From a virus: DNA of 35,653 nucleotides. Position numbers and translations under genes: made by a program. Below, in pieces: positions 13,531 through 21,513 of this stretch. The stretch spans positions 1 to 35,653 of the IMG/VR virus record IMGVR_UViG_3300032163_000062; one strand, 5' to 3'. The notes under the pieces are model-generated. The model ran no database searches. It had not been told where the DNA came from and worked only from the letters and a program-made list of their open reading frames with translations. How positions within the stretch are numbered: the first letter of the stretch is position 1; every line of letters starts with the position of its first letter.

Positions 13531-15203
13531 CAGGCAGTCAACCCCAGCGCGATGCACTGTTCAAGTTCTTTGTCGATCTTCAAGACAAGATCGCGGAAAC
13601 CGCCCTCCCCTGTTATGACATCGGTGTTGATCTGGATCATCCCGACGTTGACTGTAATATCACGCGCTGCCGTATAGCTGGCCCCGCCCCCCGTGGCTCC
13701 GCTTGCCGACGTAATTGCCGCCGCCCCGGTGCTAGTCAACGTATTGAAATCAATCGGTGTGAGAAATCCAGTATCAGGTGCACGGGTACCCGCCGCCAGG
13801 TTCCCCCAGTTCAACGTCACTATATTCCGGATGACCTGCCCGAGGTTGTAGAGAAGATTCGCAACAAGAATGATGGCGTTGCCAAACGGCACGATGCCGA
13901 AATTGTAGATAGCGACAAATATCCAGCCCAGGAGCTCGATGACCGGCGATAGAGCCTGAAAAACAGGGATAAGCACGAGGCCTATTGTGTTGCCGAGCAC
14001 GACGAGGATCCCGACGAACGGCGCAAGGACGGAATCCACGACGGGGCCGAGCGTGTTTGCCATCGCGGTCAAAATCGTATTCGCCCAATCCAGCAGCATC
14101 GAAAGCGACGTGAAACGCTTGGCTATATCCGTGAGCCAACTTAGGTCAAGGTACGTGCTTTCGGGCTTATCGAATTTGCTTGGCCTTTTCTGCTCTTTCG
14201 TTCCGTCTTTTGCTGCTCCGTATGCCCTTGCCAAGTCCGTGATCCATGCCTGCGTATTGGGGATTAACTCTTCGCGAAAAGCTCTTGCAAGGTCAGTTAT
14301 CGACGCCTGCAAATTCTGGGTAGGCTCACGGTATGCCCGCGCCAAATCCGTGATCCATGACTGTGTGTCAGGTAATCGCATCGGTTCAACGGGATAACCA
14401 AATGGCCGATACCCTTGAGAGATTGTCTCGGTAGCTAGTTCCTTCACTTTGACGGGGATCCCGCCGGGATTGTTTTTTATCCAGTCGAAGTTTCTTGCAA
14501 TTTCCTTCTGTAATTGCTCAATTCGTGTATTGTTGAGTGCGATGTTTGCATTTATCGTTGCAACTTCATTGCTGGCGCTCACTTGCCTGTGGGCAGCCAT
14601 CGCCGGGGTAAGCGACGGAGACGGAGTGGCCGCAGCAGTTGCACCTTTCTGTGCCTCGGTGAGGTCTAATGTTAGTTGCAGGCGTTTCGCGATGGCATCC
14701 GAGAGTTCGATCTCTTTCGCTTTTTGGTCAGCGAGCGCCTGTGCATATTCCTCCGCGGCCCTTATTGCGGCATTGCTGTATTTCTCCATGAAGGTTTTAA
14801 ATTCGGCGTTGTAATCCTTCAAGGCCTGTGTCGCGTTGGCCGTCGGGTCCACCATATCGATGAAGAGCTGGCGAAGCGGGCTAATTGCTCCCGAGATCGC
14901 ACCGCCGATGCGCGCTTTCACCGTGTCCATGGCCACCCCGAAGGTCCGCGCCGAGCCCTCGGCGTTCACCATCTCGGGATGCAGATCGATGAAGGATTTC
15001 TCGCACTCCGCCGCAGCCTGCGTGACCCGACGGAATACAAGCATGATGCCACCGAGCGCGCCGCCCCCCATCAGCATGCTTGCGGCCCTGCTCACCTGGT
15101 GGAGTTGTTTCTCGATGTTCTGCAATCCATCAGCGGCAGACCTGATCCCGGCCTGCGATTCATCTTTCGAGCGGATGCGATATTCAAGCGTTGGCTCAGC
15201 CAT
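13530..15203 (-). CDS. Tail tape measure protein
   Basis: A 557-aa protein with the tape-measure plan: N-terminal helices (LQNIEKQLHQVSRAASMLMG), a hydrophobic Gly/Ala patch, long helical coiled regions (residues 120-240), and a C-terminal hydrophobic zone (VVDSVLAPFVGILVVLGNTI onward) for membrane passage. Residues about 280-330 hold three copies of a WITDLARAYR-type motif, starting at I284, I302 and I321, with a weaker fourth (WLTDIAKRF near 358). At roughly 0.15 nm per residue the tail would be about 80 nm. Its start overlaps the end of the chaperone frameshift product by 8 nt, the canonical order for siphophages. Confidence 0.9.
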   Translation of the reverse strand: MAEPTLEYRIRSKDESQAGIRSAADGLQNIEKQLHQVSRAASMLMGGGALGGIMLVFRRVTQAAAECEKSFIDLHPEMVNAEGSARTFGVAMDTVKARIGGAISGAISPLRQLFIDMVDPTANATQALKDYNAEFKTFMEKYSNAAIRAAEEYAQALADQKAKEIELSDAIAKRLQLTLDLTEAQKGATAAATPSPSLTPAMAAHRQVSASNEVATINANIALNNTRIEQLQKEIARNFDWIKNNPGGIPVKVKELATETISQGYRPFGYPVEPMRLPDTQSWITDLARAYREPTQNLQASITDLARAFREELIPNTQAWITDLARAYGAAKDGTKEQKRPSKFDKPESTYLDLSWLTDIAKRFTSLSMLLDWANTILTAMANTLGPVVDSVLAPFVGILVVLGNTIGLVLIPVFQALSPVIELLGWIFVAIYNFGIVPFGNAIILVANLLYNLGQVIRNIVTLNWGNLAAGTRAPDTGFLTPIDFNTLTSTGAAAITSASGATGGGASYTAARDITVNVGMIQINTDVITGEGGFRDLVLKIDKELEQCIALGLTA

Positions 15204-15483
15204 TTGATCCTATCTTTTGGAGCTTGTTATTGTCCTCCGAAAGTTTCTCCCAGAACTTTCCTTGAATCGTCTCAAACACCTGGAGCGTCCTGTAAGGCTG
15301 CTCCATAAAACCTCCGGCATAGGGTAGAGCGGGCACCGATCCGTTGTCTCCGTTCACCACAAGCAGATACATCCTGATCAAAGCCCCCCAGCGCGCTACA
15401 TGCTCGCGCGTCGAAGAAGTTAATTGCTCCCCCCAGATCAGCGTGCGAGCGGCGAGACCAAGGCTCTCCCGCTCATTCTCGCC
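15196..15483 (-). CDS. Tail assembly chaperone, frameshift extension (gpT-like)
   Basis: This 95-residue extension is in the -1 frame relative to the gpG-like gene. It is read after ribosomes slip at CCCTTTG (minus-strand codons CCT TTG, 15489-15483). The joined protein would read NEWGQSLPL then GENERESLGLAARTLIW and be 268 aa. The frame has no independent ribosome binding site of note, although an ATG at 15504 exists. In lambda-like phages the long form links the tape measure to tail-tube subunits during assembly and is absent from virions. The direct position before the tape-measure gene fits. Confidence 0.8.
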   Translation of the reverse strand, partial: GENERESLGLAARTLIWGEQLTSSTREHVARWGALIRMYLLVVNGDNGSVPALPYAGGFMEQPYRTLQVFETIQGKFWEKLSEDNNKLQKIGSNG

Positions 15484-16001
15484 AAAGGGAGGGACTGCCC
15501 CCATTCATTCAGCACATAGGCCCAGAGCGTAGCGGAGTCACGAAGCACGGCAAGGATTTCTTCTTTGCTCGTCTTCTCATTCTCAGCGCGCTTCATGCTC
15601 CAGTCGATGAGGCATTCCGGGAAAAGAGTAATAAACCGTGTCTCCGACTTTGGCTTGCCATCAGCCTCAACGCCGATCACTTCTTCGCCCCTCGGTTCGC
15701 GCATGAGGATCCATTCGCCGGCATAGATTGTCGCGAGCTCCGCCAGATCCTCATTTTCCTTTTCGATTTGCGCAAGCGCATCGGCGAGCCTGGCCTTCCA
15801 AACGCGGAGCTCTTCCCTTGCCTCCGCAAGGGCTTTCCCATCCGGCCCTTTGTCATAGGCGGCAATGAGCCCGGTGTAGCTGGCGATCTCCGACTCCGCC
15901 TTCTTCACCCCGGCGTTTTGCGCTGGATCGGTCTTGAAGGCTTTTACCAGCTCGATCCTCGTTTTGAAAAGCCCCTTCGCCTGGATTTCCTTGAGGTACA
16001 T
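15438..16001 (-). CDS. Tail assembly chaperone (gpG-like)
   Basis: A 187-aa, mainly helical protein (LKEIQAKGLFKTRIELVKAF onward) with a central coiled region (EAREELRVWKARLADALAQI) and a helical C-terminus (ILAVLRDSATLWAYVLNEWG). The ATG 16001 has GGGGGA upstream. It lies between the tail tube and tape-measure genes, where siphophages keep a chaperone pair expressed by -1 frameshifting. A slippery heptamer occurs 48 nt before the stop. The 0-frame end (LARMSGRALVSPLAR) is probably the short, abundant form. Confidence 0.82.
   Translation of the reverse strand: MYLKEIQAKGLFKTRIELVKAFKTDPAQNAGVKKAESEIASYTGLIAAYDKGPDGKALAEAREELRVWKARLADALAQIEKENEDLAELATIYAGEWILMREPRGEEVIGVEADGKPKSETRFITLFPECLIDWSMKRAENEKTSKEEILAVLRDSATLWAYVLNEWGQSLPLARMSGRALVSPLAR
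15483..15489 (-). promoter_or_regulatory. Slippery heptamer C CCT TTG for -1 frameshifting
   Basis: In the gpG frame the codons read CTC CCT TTG, giving the X XXY YYZ arrangement C CCT TTG. After a one-base slip the ribosome continues as GGC GAG AAT and stays open to 15196. The two frames are both clearly coding on their sides of the site. Confidence 0.8.
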
Positions 16002-16009
16002 TGGTCCCC

Positions 16010-16984
16010 CTATGTGATGTATTTCGTCGCCCTGGCATCGCGCAGGGTGATCGTCCAGAGCGGATTTGCGGCATTTTCATCCGCGCTCCATTCGAATGTC
16101 TGCCGCAGCCGATTGCCGTCTTGGATCGAAGGGTCGGCCTTCGTGATATAGACGAGCGGGATAGCGAGTGTGAGGGTATAGAACTTCCCCGTGAGAACGA
16201 CATCCGTGCTCGTCCAGACAAAAGAAAGTGAGGTCGTTATCCCTCCCTTGAAAACGGTCGAGCGCGTGGCATCGCTCGTCGTGTCATAGAGAACCTCGAG
16301 CGTCCCCGTGAGCGCGCGGGCTTGAGCCTCGATCTCTGCCATGTTCGACCCCGCCGCCTTCAGCGTGAACAGGTCGTCCTCGACGTTGTTGTTGAAGCGG
16401 ATCGTCCCGCCCTCGACATCATAGGGAGCGCCCCCCACCTGGGCTGCGCACATCGGGAAGCTGAAAGGTTTTAGCGAGGACCTGGAGAGCGTGTCGATGG
16501 TGTCTGTGATCTCATCGTATCCGCGGACAGAGAATGTCGCCCGCAGATAGTCGAGCTTTTTGACGTCCAGAGTCATGCTGTCGAGCTTGCAGCCCACGTA
16601 ACCATAGACCGCGGCGATGCGGTCCACCGTCAGTGTGAGCTTCGGCATGCTCGATGCCGCGACGGCCGACATCGGGGTGAAAACATGGTCATAGACAGCG
16701 CTGCCGCTCACCGCCGCAGGCGATGCCTCCGCGCCCATGACGGCAGAGATCAGCAGGCCGATCTCATCGGGGTAGGCAATGACGGAAAAGTCTCCCTCGA
16801 TCTTCACGCCGAGGATATCCATCACGCCCCCGCCGCGAGTCCCCGTGAGGATGTCGCGCCGCTTGTATGCCGGCACGTAGCGCAAATTTTCCTTCGTGAA
16901 GGAGAGTGCCTGCGACTGCGCAACGATCGTCGAGAAGTTCGATTGAACGCCAGCCTGCAACTTCGCCCCGGTTCCTGAATACAT
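16010..16984 (-). CDS. Major tail tube protein
   Basis: A 324-aa protein with the beta-rich pattern of siphophage tail-tube subunits: KLTLTVDRIAAVYGYVGCKL, DSMTLDVKKLDYLRATFSVR (the G.k.ds..l......l..t.s..G signature) and a second domain (TSLSFVWTSTDVVLTGKFYT). The N-terminal arm (MYSGTGAKLQAGVQSNFSTI) is typical. It sits between the tail terminator and the chaperone pair, as expected. The extra ~100 residues relative to minimal tube proteins may form an exposed domain. It should be one of the most abundant virion proteins. Confidence 0.85.
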   Translation of the reverse strand: MYSGTGAKLQAGVQSNFSTIVAQSQALSFTKENLRYVPAYKRRDILTGTRGGGVMDILGVKIEGDFSVIAYPDEIGLLISAVMGAEASPAAVSGSAVYDHVFTPMSAVAASSMPKLTLTVDRIAAVYGYVGCKLDSMTLDVKKLDYLRATFSVRGYDEITDTIDTLSRSSLKPFSFPMCAAQVGGAPYDVEGGTIRFNNNVEDDLFTLKAAGSNMAEIEAQARALTGTLEVLYDTTSDATRSTVFKGGITTSLSFVWTSTDVVLTGKFYTLTLAIPLVYITKADPSIQDGNRLRQTFEWSADENAANPLWTITLRDARATKYIT

Positions 16985-16998
16985 TCCCTTACCCTCCC

Positions 16999-17490
16999 TC
17001 AGTCTCTACTGAGTAGTTTCTTGATCTGCGTTGTGATGGTTGCGATCCTGACCGCCGGAGACTCCGGGTCACCCGGATAATATGCGATTCCGCGAGTCGA
17101 GATCATGTTCGCGTTCCCCCCCATGGAGCGATCGTCGCGGATCATTTCCCGCACCGCTTCAGTGGTGCGCAGAATCCTTTTCGTTCCGCTGATCGGGTCC
17201 CCTTCGGAAATCGCGATCATGATCTCTGCGGTGACGCTGAGCTCGTCATGCCCGCTATCGGCATCGCTTTCAACGGGCGCCTCCGTTGGATAGATCAGGA
17301 TCATCGGGTATTCCGTCTGCCCCCAGGGGTCGGCATCTGAGACCTGCACATCCTTCGGGGTAGCCAGCGTGACGGGGTCCGCGGCTTTCACGGCCATGAT
17401 GCCCGTCAGATATGCAGCAATGCCGGCTTTAATCCAACTCGCCAGGTTGTAGAGGATGTCCTCGACGGGGCTCTCATAGGTCCCCGGCAT
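16999..17490 (-). CDS. Tail terminator / completion protein
   Basis: A 163-aa protein from ATG 17490 (TGATG joint with the upstream gene); ATG 17505 would add five residues. It has N-terminal helices (VEDILYNLASWIKAGIAAYL), then strands (YPMILIYPTEAPVES, ELSVTAEIMIAISEG), then a helix (KRILRTTEAVREMIRDD), a layout shared by gpU-like tail terminators that cap the tube. Its position between the gp10-like and tube genes supports this. Confidence 0.72.
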   Translation of the reverse strand: MPGTYESPVEDILYNLASWIKAGIAAYLTGIMAVKAADPVTLATPKDVQVSDADPWGQTEYPMILIYPTEAPVESDADSGHDELSVTAEIMIAISEGDPISGTKRILRTTEAVREMIRDDRSMGGNANMISTRGIAYYPGDPESPAVRIATITTQIKKLLSRD

Positions 17491-18089
17491 CAGCTTTTCC
17501 CCCATTCTGCCGTGATGAACTCCTCGACAGTCCGTGCCGCGATGTCCTGCGCTTGCCCGCTGGCGAAAGTGTAGTCAAGCGCGGACCTCAGATAGGGCCG
17601 GCGTGGGATCGTGACCGAGCGCTTCAGGGCATACATGAGCACCATGGCCCCGCCGCGGTTGGCCTTATTCCTCGCGAGCCATATCGGCCGTCTTGCCAGG
17701 AAGAGCCGCCCATCCGACGATCTGATGGGGAAAAGGTCCGTAAACGCGCGCGGGGACTTGCCCTGCGCCATTTGATCGAGAGGGATCGCCAAGTATTTTC
17801 CATGCCTCGGCACGATCGTGCCGCCGTACTCGTGAATCCTTGCATAGGGAATGTTTGATCCGATGCGCACAGAGAAATTGCCGTCCATAACATAGGAAAT
17901 GGATTTCCTGAGAAGCCCGGTGCGCACATGAAGCGCCTGGCCTGTGAGGAAGTATTGCTTCGAGTTGCCGACGACGCGCTCTGCGATCCTGCGGAGCACG
18001 ATATTATGCATCCGCGGTATTTTTTTCAGCCAATCGTCGAATGCGGCCCGGACTTTCGTATCGTCGATCTCAATGCGGTAGTCCAGCAT
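17490..18089 (-). CDS. Head-tail joining protein, HK97 gp10-like
   Basis: A 199-aa protein beginning LDYRIEIDDTKVRAAFDDW. The segment GNSKQYFLTGQALHVRTGLL RKSISY followed by IPYARIHEYGGTI is the hallmark of the HK97 gp10 family (v.TG.Lr.Si ... YA..vEyGt). It is longer than the usual ~130 aa because of an insertion carrying basic and hydrophobic residues (LFLARRPIWLARNKANRGG). The ATG at 18089 is chosen for its TGATG joint with the connector gene; an upstream extension is a shadow of that gene. Confidence 0.82.
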   Translation of the reverse strand: MLDYRIEIDDTKVRAAFDDWLKKIPRMHNIVLRRIAERVVGNSKQYFLTGQALHVRTGLLRKSISYVMDGNFSVRIGSNIPYARIHEYGGTIVPRHGKYLAIPLDQMAQGKSPRAFTDLFPIRSSDGRLFLARRPIWLARNKANRGGAMVLMYALKRSVTIPRRPYLRSALDYTFASGQAQDIAARTVEEFITAEWGKS

Positions 18090-18700
18090 CAGGATGCCGC
18101 CTTCCAATGCGAGACATAGGGATCGAGGAGATCGCGCGCGATCTTCGGCGCACCCGAGTCCAAGACTGTAATGCCTCCCTGCAGGATATTGATGCCGGTA
18201 TGCGCCCAGGCCTTCGTGGTGCGCCGCTGCCAGATGTAGCCGAGCAGCTCGTAGGAGCAAAGGACCAGGTCATAAGGGACGGGATCAGTGCTGTGCGCAT
18301 AGCCCGCCTCATATTCAACTTTGATATTCTGGATTCCCTCGGTGAAGACGGAGCTTACGAGCGCGACAATGCCGGGATCGGATTCGATGCGGATGTCCGC
18401 GGAGGCGAATTGTGTATCCGCGCCGAATGCGCCATCGAGATCATCATAGAGCTTGATTTCGGCGGCCGTGGAATTGATCGGATAGTTCTTCAGAAAAAGA
18501 CGTTCGCGGCCGCTGCCGTTGTAATACTCCGTCAGCGTGCGATTCTTCAACTTTCGCTTCGTATAACGTTCCATCCAGTAGACGACGCAGGCGAGAAGTT
18601 GCCCGCACATATTCTCCGTCGCTGCATCGCTGGACGTGATGTCGAGGTATAACTTCGCATCGGCCAAGGTGACGAGGAAATAGGTGCTTTCGTATGTCAT
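18089..18700 (-). CDS. Head-tail connector protein (gp6-like)
   Basis: A 203-aa protein with the gp6-type layout: LADAKLYLDITSSDAATENM at the start (the ...aK.yLrid...eD..i... pattern), a helix with aromatic and basic residues (VVYWMERYTKRKLKNRTLTE), a loop LKNYPINSTAAEIKLYDD, strands IKVEYEAGYA, and C-terminal helices. It would form a ring under the portal. It overlaps the radical SAM gene by ATGA and the gp10-like gene by TGATG. Confidence 0.82.
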   Translation of the reverse strand: MTYESTYFLVTLADAKLYLDITSSDAATENMCGQLLACVVYWMERYTKRKLKNRTLTEYYNGSGRERLFLKNYPINSTAAEIKLYDDLDGAFGADTQFASADIRIESDPGIVALVSSVFTEGIQNIKVEYEAGYAHSTDPVPYDLVLCSYELLGYIWQRRTTKAWAHTGINILQGGITVLDSGAPKIARDLLDPYVSHWKAAS

Positions 18701-19515
18701 GCCGTCCTCGATTTCACGTTGAAGAACTTCCCCTCTGTGCTGGTATTGTAATTGCAGCGCTCACATAGGCCTATCCATTTCCCCGCTGCGTGCTCGCGCT
18801 TTTTCTCCAGCCGCGCGGGATTCTCGATGAGCTGCTCGATACTGTCCGTGAGGATGTTTCCGAAATCCGTCACCGCGTGGAAATCATGGGCGCACGATAC
18901 AACCTTCCCGCTGGGCAAGATGCAGATTTTGTCCAGATAATCACAGGGGATGCGCGCGACACGCCGGAATAGACGCAGTGTTTTGTCTTGCTTGCCCTGG
19001 TTGTCATATTTGTAGGAGACGCGGATCCCGCCGGGGAAGTCGTGCCACTCGCGGAGGAGGTCGGTCTCGGTGCCCTGATTCCCTTCGTACATGAGGCAGT
19101 CGAGACGTACCTCTTTTATTTTGCGCAGCGCATCGTATTGCGCGCGGATGTTCGCCCGTACCGAATCGAATGATGCCCCGACCGTGTCCTCATACGTCTC
19201 GCGCGTTCCTCCGTTGAAGCTGATCACAACCTCATCGACATCTGGGATCGTGTCTAGGGCGATCGCGTTCGTCGTCATCGCGAGCCAAACGCGATTGTCA
19301 CGATGAATGAGCTCGAAATAGGCCCGGTGATCTGATAGGCTGTAGAGATCGCCGGTATTGTTCAGCATGACCTTCGTGATCTGCGGCGCAGCCACGAGCT
19401 TCTTCCAGATGAAGGCGAAGTTCTCAAGACTCATGGTATCCCCGGGGATCCCCCAGACGGGGCAGGTCTTGCATTTCGCATTGCAGCATGTGGTCACGCT
19501 GATCTTGGCATCCAT
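18697..19515 (-). CDS. Radical SAM enzyme with SPASM-like C-terminus
   Basis: A 272-aa protein. Near the N-terminus CNAKCKTC (Cys11, 15, 18) is the CxxxCxxC site for the SAM-binding 4Fe-4S cluster. Core barrel features follow (KVMLNNTGDLYSL, VWLAMTTNA, DEVVISFNGGTRETYEDTVG). The C-terminal part has CDYLDKIC, ILPSGKVVSC, a GNI segment and CERC, as in SPASM or twitch domains that hold auxiliary clusters. Such enzymes modify peptides, sugars or lipids by radical chemistry. It is the last of three coupled enzymes placed between capsid and connector genes, next to a methyltransferase and a glycosyltransferase, so a joint modification pathway is inferred. The substrate is unknown; the virion surface or a host glycan are options. 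Confidence 0.9.
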   Translation of the reverse strand: MDAKISVTTCCNAKCKTCPVWGIPGDTMSLENFAFIWKKLVAAPQITKVMLNNTGDLYSLSDHRAYFELIHRDNRVWLAMTTNAIALDTIPDVDEVVISFNGGTRETYEDTVGASFDSVRANIRAQYDALRKIKEVRLDCLMYEGNQGTETDLLREWHDFPGGIRVSYKYDNQGKQDKTLRLFRRVARIPCDYLDKICILPSGKVVSCAHDFHAVTDFGNILTDSIEQLIENPARLEKKREHAAGKWIGLCERCNYNTSTEGKFFNVKSRTA

Positions 19516-20321
19516 TAGTGGATTCTCCTGATGAGCACGTTCCGGATATACCCTCCATAAGCAGAGGTGAACACGGTGCGATCCGCGAAAATCTCCGCGT
19601 CGAGCTGGCAGAGACGTTCGACGAACACGCTCGATGTCTCCATGGTGAACTCGCGCAGGTGACCGTGTGATACGGCGCGGGGTAGCGGCAGGTCCCTGTT
19701 ATAGTAGCGAGCATTGGCACCGTTCAGCGGGAACGACAGGAGTAGGCATCCCCTATGCTCCACGAGAGAGAACAGCCAGTCTGCCACCGCATGCAGATCG
19801 CAGGGGAGGTGCTCAAGGACCTCAGTTGCAATGACGAGCTCGGCCGCCGGGAGCGCCGGCATGTCGCACAGGTTGATCTCGACGTTTTTCGAGCGCTCCC
19901 CGAGATCGCGATATTTCCCCAGGCAACCGAACGTCACGCGGGAGGCATGCCTGAGAGCCCAATACCACGACGTGAAGGGAAACGGCGTGCCTAGGTCGTA
20001 GACGCTCTCGGGGATGATCCCCTCGTCCTCCATGAGATGCCAGAAGGCTAGCTGCGCCTGAAATCTCGGCAAATGGCCATTGAAGTACGGCAGGAGATCG
20101 GAAGGTCCGACGCTGGCGTCTCCGGGAAGCCAGGATGGAAGTTTCGCCTGGACGGCCGCGATGTATTCCGCATCGCCGTCCTTCGGGATGATAGGTTGCA
20201 CAACCTCAATCGGCTCCGGAATCGCGGGTCTCTCGGCGGCGTTCTCCCGTTCGACCGCCGCAAAGTAGTCGATGTTTCGAGGGTACCTTTTCCGCAATTC
20301 CAGGAGCCTGTCCTTTGTCAT
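19515..20321 (-). CDS. Class I SAM-dependent methyltransferase-like protein
   Basis: A 268-aa protein. The N-terminal 90 residues (MTKDRLLELRKRYPRNIDYF onward) are not catalytic. They are followed by a Rossmann-like segment: VYDLGTPFPFTSWYWALRHA (a degenerate motif I), RVTFGCLGKYRDLG, VEINLCDMPALPAAELVIA and TEVLEHLPCDLHAVADWL, the last being the EvlEHl block of methyltransferases. The glycine-rich loop is poor, so cofactor binding needs proof. The C-terminus contains RYYNRDLPLPRAVSHGHLRE, like sugar or O-methyltransferases. It is coupled to the glycosyltransferase (ATGA) and to the radical SAM gene (TAATG). Confidence 0.8.
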   Translation of the reverse strand: MTKDRLLELRKRYPRNIDYFAAVERENAAERPAIPEPIEVVQPIIPKDGDAEYIAAVQAKLPSWLPGDASVGPSDLLPYFNGHLPRFQAQLAFWHLMEDEGIIPESVYDLGTPFPFTSWYWALRHASRVTFGCLGKYRDLGERSKNVEINLCDMPALPAAELVIATEVLEHLPCDLHAVADWLFSLVEHRGCLLLSFPLNGANARYYNRDLPLPRAVSHGHLREFTMETSSVFVERLCQLDAEIFADRTVFTSAYGGYIRNVLIRRIH

Positions 20322-21346
20322 GCGGCCCTTTCCTTCCTGCCGCCGGCATAGCGATCAATGATCGCTATGAACTTTTGCGCTGACTGCGCCCAGGTGAAAT
20401 CGTTGCGGATGCGCTCCGATGCGCGCCGCCCTCGCCTTAGCGCCTCGTCGTAGTCCGAATAGACCTGCGCCATTCTGCGCGCCAGGTGTGGAGCATCTGC
20501 GGTCACGGCCTCCGTGGTGTGATAGTTTTCAAGGTGTCCGTCCTCACACCGCTTCACCGTCTGCACCTCCATCATGCTGAAGCGGAGTGGATAACCTTCC
20601 CTCTCGCTGATGAAATCCTTCGGCCCGCTCCAGGGCGTATAAATGCAGGGCAACCCCGTGGCCATAGCCTCCGCCAGCGTGAGACCGAAACCCTCCCCCA
20701 TGGTCGGGAACAGGAAGCAGTGCGCGGCATGATAGAGCACGACGAGATTCTCCAGCGAGTAATTTCGGGTGTCCATGAAGAAATGATTCTTCATCGATGA
20801 GATGAGCCGCTCGGCCTTCGTCGTCTGCGTCGTCTTCAGGATTAGGACGGACCTTTCGAACTCGGCCCTGTAGCGATCCCGGAAGATCGCCCAGGCGATG
20901 GCCACGTGCTCATATCCCTTGCGCGGATTGCTCGCCCCGTTCCATAGGTACGTGAATTGCTCTTTGGCGCTCGGGAATGCTCGCTGGTAGAACGGGAAGC
21001 GTGCGCTGTCGACCCCTTCGGGGCAGCAGACAATAGGGCGCTTCGTGTACTTCGCGAAGACGTGGATATTGTGCGTGCATGGGACGACGATGAGGTCGGG
21101 GAACTGCAGCGGCGCGATCCACTCCTTCGGCAACGACTCTCCCTCGTACATCGTGTAGAGCACGTTGAACTTTCCGGGCCTGGGCTCGTAGCCGGAGGGC
21201 ACGACGATGTGGACGGCGACGTCTGCTGAGTCCGTGATCTCGACTCCCTCGCCCAGGAGCGCCGCCTTGAGGTTGCGCTGGTGGGTTGAGTAGCCGTAGC
21301 CGTTGCCCGTCGTATTCCAGTCAGCCGTCCACTGGAGCTTCATCAT
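20318..21346 (-). CDS. GT4-family glycosyltransferase
   Basis: A 342-aa GT-B protein. It begins MMKLQWTADWNTTGNGYGYS and has a central LWNGASNPRKGYEHVAIAWA donor-side segment and the retaining GT4 signature EGFGLTLAE (E-x7-E) followed by AMATGLPCIYTPWSGPKDFI. It ends with the usual basic helix (RRGRRASERIRNDFTWAQSA). The start at 21346 overlaps the stop of the zinc-ribbon gene (ATGA) with AAGGGG upstream; an open extension to 21484 is a shadow. GT4 enzymes move a sugar from a nucleotide donor. Possible acceptors include the capsid protein encoded just upstream, a host surface glycan or phage DNA. Confidence 0.92.
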   Translation of the reverse strand: MMKLQWTADWNTTGNGYGYSTHQRNLKAALLGEGVEITDSADVAVHIVVPSGYEPRPGKFNVLYTMYEGESLPKEWIAPLQFPDLIVVPCTHNIHVFAKYTKRPIVCCPEGVDSARFPFYQRAFPSAKEQFTYLWNGASNPRKGYEHVAIAWAIFRDRYRAEFERSVLILKTTQTTKAERLISSMKNHFFMDTRNYSLENLVVLYHAAHCFLFPTMGEGFGLTLAEAMATGLPCIYTPWSGPKDFISEREGYPLRFSMMEVQTVKRCEDGHLENYHTTEAVTADAPHLARRMAQVYSDYDEALRRGRRASERIRNDFTWAQSAQKFIAIIDRYAGGRKERAA

Positions 21347-21507
21347 TTCCCCTTGAGATGGACCCGGGGGTCTTCCGGCCCCCAGGCCCTTTCCATGTCG
21401 ATGGTCTTCGGGACCGTGGCGACTCCGCACCTCTTGCAGTGCATCATCACCACGGCCCAATAGACCCGATGGCACGCGGGACACTCCCGCGAGGTCCTGA
21501 GATCCAC
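21343..21507 (-). CDS. 54-aa zinc-ribbon mini-protein
   Basis: A small gene read from GTG 21507 to TGA 21343, filling the gap between the capsid and glycosyltransferase genes. It encodes two cysteine pairs, CPAC (residues 9-12) and CKRC (24-27), 11 residues apart with WAVVMMH between, typical of a zinc ribbon, then a charged tail ending LKGK. Its stop overlaps the next ATG. No strong ribosome site precedes the GTG; translation may depend on the capsid gene, whose stop is 6 nt upstream. It could be a metal-binding adaptor for the cassette; function unknown. Confidence 0.72.
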   Translation of the reverse strand: MDLRTSRECPACHRVYWAVVMMHCKRCGVATVPKTIDMERAWGPEDPRVHLKGK

Positions 21508-21513
21508 GCCGGT

